Under the pieces are notes generated by a model. That model did no database searches, was not told the origin of the DNA, and saw only the letters and a program-made list of their open reading frames with translations. Of a stretch of DNA of 64,000 bases, positions 59,288 to 64,000 are shown in pieces (position 1 is the stretch's first letter; each line of letters starts with the position of its first letter). The position numbers and the translations under genes are program-made. The DNA comes from Closterium sp. Naga37s-1. Lineage: Eukaryota > Streptophyta > Zygnematophyceae > Desmidiales > Closteriaceae. The stretch covers positions 69,501 to 133,500 of the forward strand of contig CANJKZ010000399.1 of assembly GCA_947471745.1 (NCBI GenBank), written 5' to 3'.

Positions 59288-60078
59288 ATGACAGGAACCG
59301 GAGTGTTTTCGCTAGCTGTTCTGAAGTCTCCAGGCATCATGCAGTCGCCAGCGAGGCAGTCACAAGGGAACCAGTCACCAGGCACGCAGTCATCTCCAGA
59401 AAAGAAGCAGAAAACACTACCTCCCTCAGAGTCTCTCCCAAGGCACGAGATCTTAGGAGGGTACATCTTCGTATGCAACAACGACACAATGCAGGAAGAT
59501 CTGAAACGCCAATTGTTCGGCCTACCACAGAGATACCGCGACTCGGTTCGGTCCATCCAACCCGGGTTACCCTTATTCCTGTACAACTACACGACGCATC
59601 AACTACACGGGGTTTTCGAAGCCGCGAGCTTCGGAGGCTCGAACATCGATCCGACCGCGTGGGAGGACAAGAAGGTGAAAGGCGAGTCGCGGTTCCCCGC
59701 GCAGGTTCGGATCCGGATTCGCAAGGCGTGCAGAGCGTTGGAGGAGGACGAGTTTCGACCAGTGCTGCATCACTACGACGGCCCGAAGTTCCGGCTCATG
59801 CTGTCCGTTCCCGAGGTATGCCACGTCGGATGCTGCTTGACGAGATTTATGCTTTTCGCGTGGTCGTCTCGTGCTTTTCTCATCCTCGTTGTGTCGCTAA
59901 CTGGTTGCTTGGTTTGTTTACTTTCCTTCTTTTGCAGACGCTGGCCTTGCTTGATCTATTTGAAGGCAACAACTTTCCGTTCCGGTACCCGAGCAACAGC
60001 ACCAACTCCTGGTGCCTGAAGACGCCTTCCCTACCGCCGCAGCAACTGTTCAAGCCCAGGAGGATCATGGCAGGATAA
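59288..60078 (+). CDS. DCD-domain protein, copy 2
   Basis: Two exons: 59288-59815 and 59938-60078; 222 aa. The DCD domain is very close to copy 1 (LGGYIFVCNNDTMQEDLKRQ, LFGLPQRYRDSVRSIQPGLP, ASFGGSNIDPTAWEDKKVKG). The Ser/Gln-rich N-terminus is about 20 aa longer, and the C-terminus ends KPRRIMAG. The intron after HGVFE in copy 1 is absent here. The later intron, after SVPE, is shared in position and phase. This is a tandem same-strand duplication. Confidence 0.93.
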
Positions 60079-60568
60079 GGATCTATCAAAGCAGATCCGT
60101 TCCGCCAATCCATTCTTTTTCGATGGCGCTTTGGAGCAGCGACTGTCGATTCCACACTGTGGATAGCTCCGGAAATAACCCAGAGAATCTGGTTAATGTG
60201 AAGATTCTGTCAGCTCAGCTGCCTGGGAGCTGCTACCTGTACCTTCAAGATTTCCCTCTTATCGCTAAGCCGTGGCTGGATTGAGGCCTGGTAAATGAAG
60301 CTAACGTGGCAGGGGTATATTTTAGGCTTGAAGCAAATATCTCGTTGGACCTGCTAGGCATGGTCCAACTTTTCGGAGCCAAAGAAGGTTTTTGCTGCCA
60401 CGTTATTCCTTGTCGTGTGGTCTGGTTGATGCTCTAAGTTTTGAGCAAATGTTATGCGCAAATGTGTATAATCGTTTACAAGTCTCATCTACACAGTGAA
60501 GCTTTAAGATGTAAGACCTACAAAAAGAAATGAACCATCTAAAGACCACCAGAACTGTACCCCTACAA
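60079..60568. other. Convergent 3' region of DCD copy 2 and the kinase
   Basis: About 490 bp. No supported gene. Confidence 0.45.
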
Positions 60569-63500
60569 TCATGCTTGCTTACCCACTGGCAAGGTCCAGC
60601 CCTGGAAGGGATGCAGCCAAGAGAACGGTTTGCGCACACCAGTTACTTCTGCTTCTCCCACAGCCCTTGAATTTTCTCCTGAAGCTGCTCCTCCCCTAGG
60701 GGGTCCTCCCGCACCTACCCCAGCTGCAAATATCCATGCCTTCTGTGCTATCCCTTGGGCACCGGGCAGGAGATTCACTGGCTGGTCTGTTCCTGTAAGA
60801 GATGTGACTATGGGAGTCGACACAGGGATTGACCGGGGAGAACCCTCAGGAGTGCTTTTTGATTGCTCGATTGATGGCATTGGCTGATTGGACATGGTAG
60901 GGCTAGGCAGGGAGGTCGTCAGAGTGCGAGGGGGTGATGCTGGTGGTGATCCTGATGCAGGTGACAATAACGAGGACGTGGGTGTAGAGGCATAGGGAGA
61001 AGAGATGGAGGCTAAAAGGGGAGGTGGAGGCAGGGGAGAGGAGGGAGGGAAACGAGTGGGGGGGAAGATGCCGAGACGTGCCGATGGGCTGATCAGGGAA
61101 GGAGTGATGGATGGAGGACTGATGGGTGGAGGATTGATGCACACAGGACTGGTTACTGTCTCAACCTCCCCCATACCCTCACCAAACCCATCTTCCTTCT
61201 CCCTCCGGAATGACTTACTGCCCATCTTCCCCCCCTCCCCTTCTTTCTTCCTCAGCACCATCACCCTCCGCTGCTCCTCCCACCACTCCCTCCTCCTCTC
61301 CTCCTCCCGCTGCGCCTCCACCCTTCTCCTCCGCTCCTCCCCCATCTCCCTCTCCCTCTCTTGCCGCCACCGCTCCTCTAGAATCGCCTGCCTGACCTCC
61401 TTATAAAGCGGCCGCCCCCGGCAGTGCCCTGACACAAAGGGGTGGTCGAGCATTTGTAGCAACGAGGGGCGATCGGAGGGGTTCTTGCAAAGCACCTGGG
61501 GGCGCAAGGGAGAGAAGTTAGGAAAGAACTGGCTGCATGCCGTGGCATGGGACAGCGCATCAGGCAGGAGCTTCCTGTGTATGATGTTGATGGCTGTGTG
61601 CATGAGTGCATGCGTGCATGTGAAGGATGCTAGGTGGGAGAGCAAGGATAGAAGCCCAACGCCTGCCACATTACTCACTCGGCAGATGAAGTCCTTGCAA
61701 GCAGGGGACATGGCATGCGGCAGTGCATCAGGAATGAGCTCCCTGTGCATGATGTTGGTTGCCGTGTGCATGTCTGATGACCCCCCAAATAAGAGGCAAA
61801 AGGAAGAGATAGACCCTCCCAACGCAAGCAATCCCACCCACCTTGCAGATAAAATCCTTGCATGCAGGTGACATCCCATGGGGCAGAGCATCGGGAACGA
61901 GCTCGCGGTGCATGATGTTGGTTGCTGTGTGCATGTCTGATGTGCCCTCAAAGGGTGGATGGCCCATCACCAGCTCGTATACTAGCACTCCACATGCCCT
62001 GACCAGCAATGGGGGAAAAAGGAACACGTGGTCAGCACGTGGTAAGCACATGATAAGCACGTAATACATAAGCATGGCCCATCACCAGCACACCGGGGCA
62101 GGAGGAACACGTGGTCAGAACGTGGTAAACACGTGGTAAGCACGTGGTAAGCACGTGGTACACAAGTTTTGGCCAAAATCAAAACATCTGCATGCACGAT
62201 CCACAGAGGGCACGGAAGCACCGAGTCAAACATGAACTCTAAGCTGCACTCACCAGATGTCCACCTTCTCATCATACGCCCCCTCAAGCACTGAAGAGGC
62301 GCCACTCTTACCTTCCCTACCAGCACTAGCGCCAGCACCACCAGCACCACCTACCACCTGTTCCTCTCTCAGCAGCACTCACCATATGTCCACCTTCTCA
62401 TCATACGCCCCCTCAAGCATCGGAGAAGCGCCATTTTTTCCCTCCATACCACTGACAGCACCCGCACCACCCACCACCTGCCCCTGCCCTGCTGCTGCCG
62501 TCCCCTTTGGTATCTCCGCCCCGCCTCTCTTCTCCTCCCCCTTGCCCCTCCTGCCCTGCCCCCCTCGCCCGCGCTGCCCTCGTGCCATCTGCACCACCTC
62601 AGGCGCCATGTACTGAAGGGTGCCCAGGCGGCTGGCAGGGCGCTCTTCTTTCATGTTGATGGCAAGACCGAAGTCACACACCTGTGAACAGCAAGGAGAG
62701 TGGCGGAAGGGAGGAGAGCAGGAGGGAGTGGCATGACCAGGCCATGCGCACCACCTCGGGCGCCATGTACTGTAGGTTTCCCAGGCGGCTGGCAGGGCGT
62801 TCTTCCTTCATGTTGATGGCAAGGCCGAAGTCACACACCTGCATAAGAAGGAGGTTGCGGGAATGGCGGAGGGGGGGGTGTGAAGGGGAAGAAGGGGGAA
62901 AGGCTGATATCCCCCCTTGTGCCATGCGCACCAAACCACCTCAGGCGCCATGTACTGCAGCGCGCCCAGGCGGCTGGCAGGGCGCACCTCCCTCATATTA
63001 ATTGCAAGGTCGAAGTCACACACCTGTGACGGGGAAAACGTGGGAAGTCAGAAACCCCATCCCATGCGCACCAAACCACCTCAGGCCTCATGTACTGCAG
63101 CGCGCCCAGGCGGCTGGCAGGGCGCACTTCCTTCATATTGATACCAAGGCCAAAATCACGCACTTGTGAATGCGAGGAGGGAGGGAGGGAGAGAGGGGAA
63201 ACGGGAGGAGCGAGTGGAATGGTTGTGCCATATGCACCAAACCACCTTAGGCGCCATGTACTGGAGGGTTCTCATCCGGGTCCCTCGCCATTCGTGCAGC
63301 ATAATCCCACCCCTGCCCCTTCACCTTCTCACCTTGAGAGTGCCATGGAATGTCAACAGCAAGTTCTCCGGTTTCAAGTCCCGGTGCATCACTCCTCTGG
63401 TGTGCATGTGGTGCAGTGCTGCGATCAGCGGCAGCAGGATGTGCTTGGCTATGCGCGCCTCTCCCATGTGCCCCCCACTCGCCCTCAGCTCTTCAAACAG

Positions 63501-63585
63501 GTCGCCCCCTGACGCCCACTCCTGCACTATGTACACGCACTGGGCGTCCTCGAAGTGACCCAGCCACTGAATGATGTGCTCGTGG
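60569..63585 (-). CDS. Aurora-like Ser/Thr protein kinase, N-terminus beyond window
   Basis: Exons found: 63585-63333, 62681-62383, 61998-61842, 61495-60569, all in phase. The first exon seen starts in the N-lobe (HEHIIQWLGHFEDAQCVYIV) and holds EWASGGDLFEELRASGGHM and GVMHRDLKPENLLLTFHG. The next has VCDFGLAINMK and a GTLQYMAPEVV activation segment, then about 50 residues rich in Gly/Arg/Lys before YDEKVDIW. That insertion is unusual. Then come ACGVLVYELVMGHPPFEGTS and NPSDRPSLLQMLDHPFV. HRD, DFG and APE are intact. The C-terminus is a charged Arg/Glu coiled-coil-like region, then a Pro/Ser-rich tail. The gate and T-loop style resembles Aurora or PLK4 kinases. The Gly-loop and catalytic Lys would be right of 64000. 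Almost every exon here has partial copies nearby. Confidence 0.83.
61530..61778 (-). repeat. Two downstream copies of the kinase 61998-61842 exon 3' end
   Basis: Copy at 61778-61676 reads SDMHTATNIMHRELIPDALP, then ACKDFICR with a gtgag donor. Copy at 61612-61530 reads MHTAINIIHRKLLPDALSHA. The intact exon has MHTATNIMHRELVPDALPHG. Confidence 0.93.
62250..62320 (-). repeat. Downstream copy of the kinase 62681-62383 exon 3' end with donor
   Basis: Repeats the ending VLEGAYDEKVDIW plus gtgagt, about 130 bp downstream of the intact donor. Either donor gives the same Trp codon, so it could serve as an alternative 5' splice site. Confidence 0.9.
62745..63275 (-). repeat. Four upstream copies of the kinase DFG-APE exon 5' end
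   Basis: Copies start at 62838, 63023 and 63163, with a further remnant near 63275-63237. They read CDFGLAINMKEERPASRLGN, CDFDLAINMREVRPASRLGA and RDFGLGINMKEVRPASRLGA, each then reaching LQYMAPEVV or LQYMRPEVV and breaking off. The intact exon starts at 62681. The nearer the exon, the closer the match. Confidence 0.94.
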
Positions 63586-63679
63586 CTGGAGGAACGGGAG
63601 GGAATGGGGGGGAGTGGGCAGCAGTAGAGCGACGTGCGGGAGGGGTTTGAGCGGGTGGAGTTGGAGGGAGGGGGTGCCA

Positions 63680-63962
63680 CAGGTCCCCCCTTCCACGCCC
63701 ACTCCTGCACGATGTACTCGCATTGAGGGTCCTCAAAGTGACCCAGCCACTGGATTATGTGCTCGTGACTGTATGGAGAGGAATGCGGGGGCGTGGGCAG
63801 TGGTATAGGGCACTGGATCAAAACGTGGGGAGAAGTGATGTCGTAGGTGGGCTGTGAGAACCCTCAATCCACTACTGTGCATTGAGACGCCCAGCCCATA
63901 GTAGTGTGTACACACACAGCGCATCCTCGAAGCAACCCAGCCCCTGAATTGTAAGCTCGTGA
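63680..63962 (-). repeat. Two upstream copies of the kinase 63585-63333 exon 5' end
   Basis: Copy starting at 63768 reads SHEHIIQWLGHFEDPQCEYI, then VQEWAWKGG. Copy starting at 63962 reads SHELTIQGLGCFEDALCVYT and is more decayed. Both follow AG acceptors. Confidence 0.92.
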
Positions 63963-64000
63963 CTGCATGCAAGCAGGGATAGGATGAATCGAGTAGGGAT

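Overview
The window is nuclear DNA of a streptophyte, most likely a green alga or an early-diverging land plant. It carries plant-type gene families: a CDPK-related kinase, a RopGAP with CRIB and RhoGAP domains, an LRR receptor kinase, two DCD-domain proteins, the cap-binding protein nCBP and a plastid-type argininosuccinate synthase. Genes are split by many GT-AG introns, mostly long, GC-rich and full of mini- and microsatellites. The species cannot be named from the sequence alone. A charophyte such as a zygnematophyte is an inference.

Layout. 1-3573: a 53-bp satellite in the last intron of an amidase (+) and its final exon. 3996-6914 (-): a secreted DUF1254/DUF1214 protein. 7693-10476 (+): nCBP/4EHP. 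11535-18466 (-): a CDPK-related kinase. 19845-26750 (-): an LRR receptor-like kinase. 28856-32554 (-): a large intronless PAS-like protein. 34207-40162 (-): a RopGAP. 40817-about 43062 (-): a FUT8-like glycosyltransferase. 43466-45247 (+): an unrecognised protein. 45571-47257 (-): a mitochondrial bS18-like gene with frame breaks. 50376-51585 (-): a CPYC glutaredoxin. 53053-55523 (+): argininosuccinate synthase. 56690-57469 and 59288-60078 (+): two DCD paralogs. 60569 to beyond the right end (-): an Aurora-like Ser/Thr kinase.

Mobile DNA lies between genes: two related elements with TWA target duplications (28025-28589, 33552-33686), a hAT-like element with a perfect 8-bp duplication (48397-48899) and a TA-duplicating element (49340-49828).

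The most unusual signal is shared by five genes (nCBP, CRK, LRR-RLK, RopGAP and the right-hand kinase). Their introns hold same-orientation partial copies of the neighbouring exon. A copy of an exon's 5' end, with its 3' splice site, lies upstream of the exon. A copy of an exon's 3' end, with its 5' splice site, lies downstream. There are one to five copies per junction, some in exact 128- or 135-bp periods, and one full-length exon is always left intact. The same introns are strongly pyrimidine-rich on the sense strand. Genes with short ordinary introns (glutaredoxin, argininosuccinate synthase, DCD proteins) show none of this.

The genes do not form one pathway. Three are signalling proteins (CRK, LRR-RLK, RopGAP) and the rest are housekeeping or unknown. 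Exon borders were read by eye from GT-AG sites, reading phase and family conservation, so borders marked 'about' may be off.
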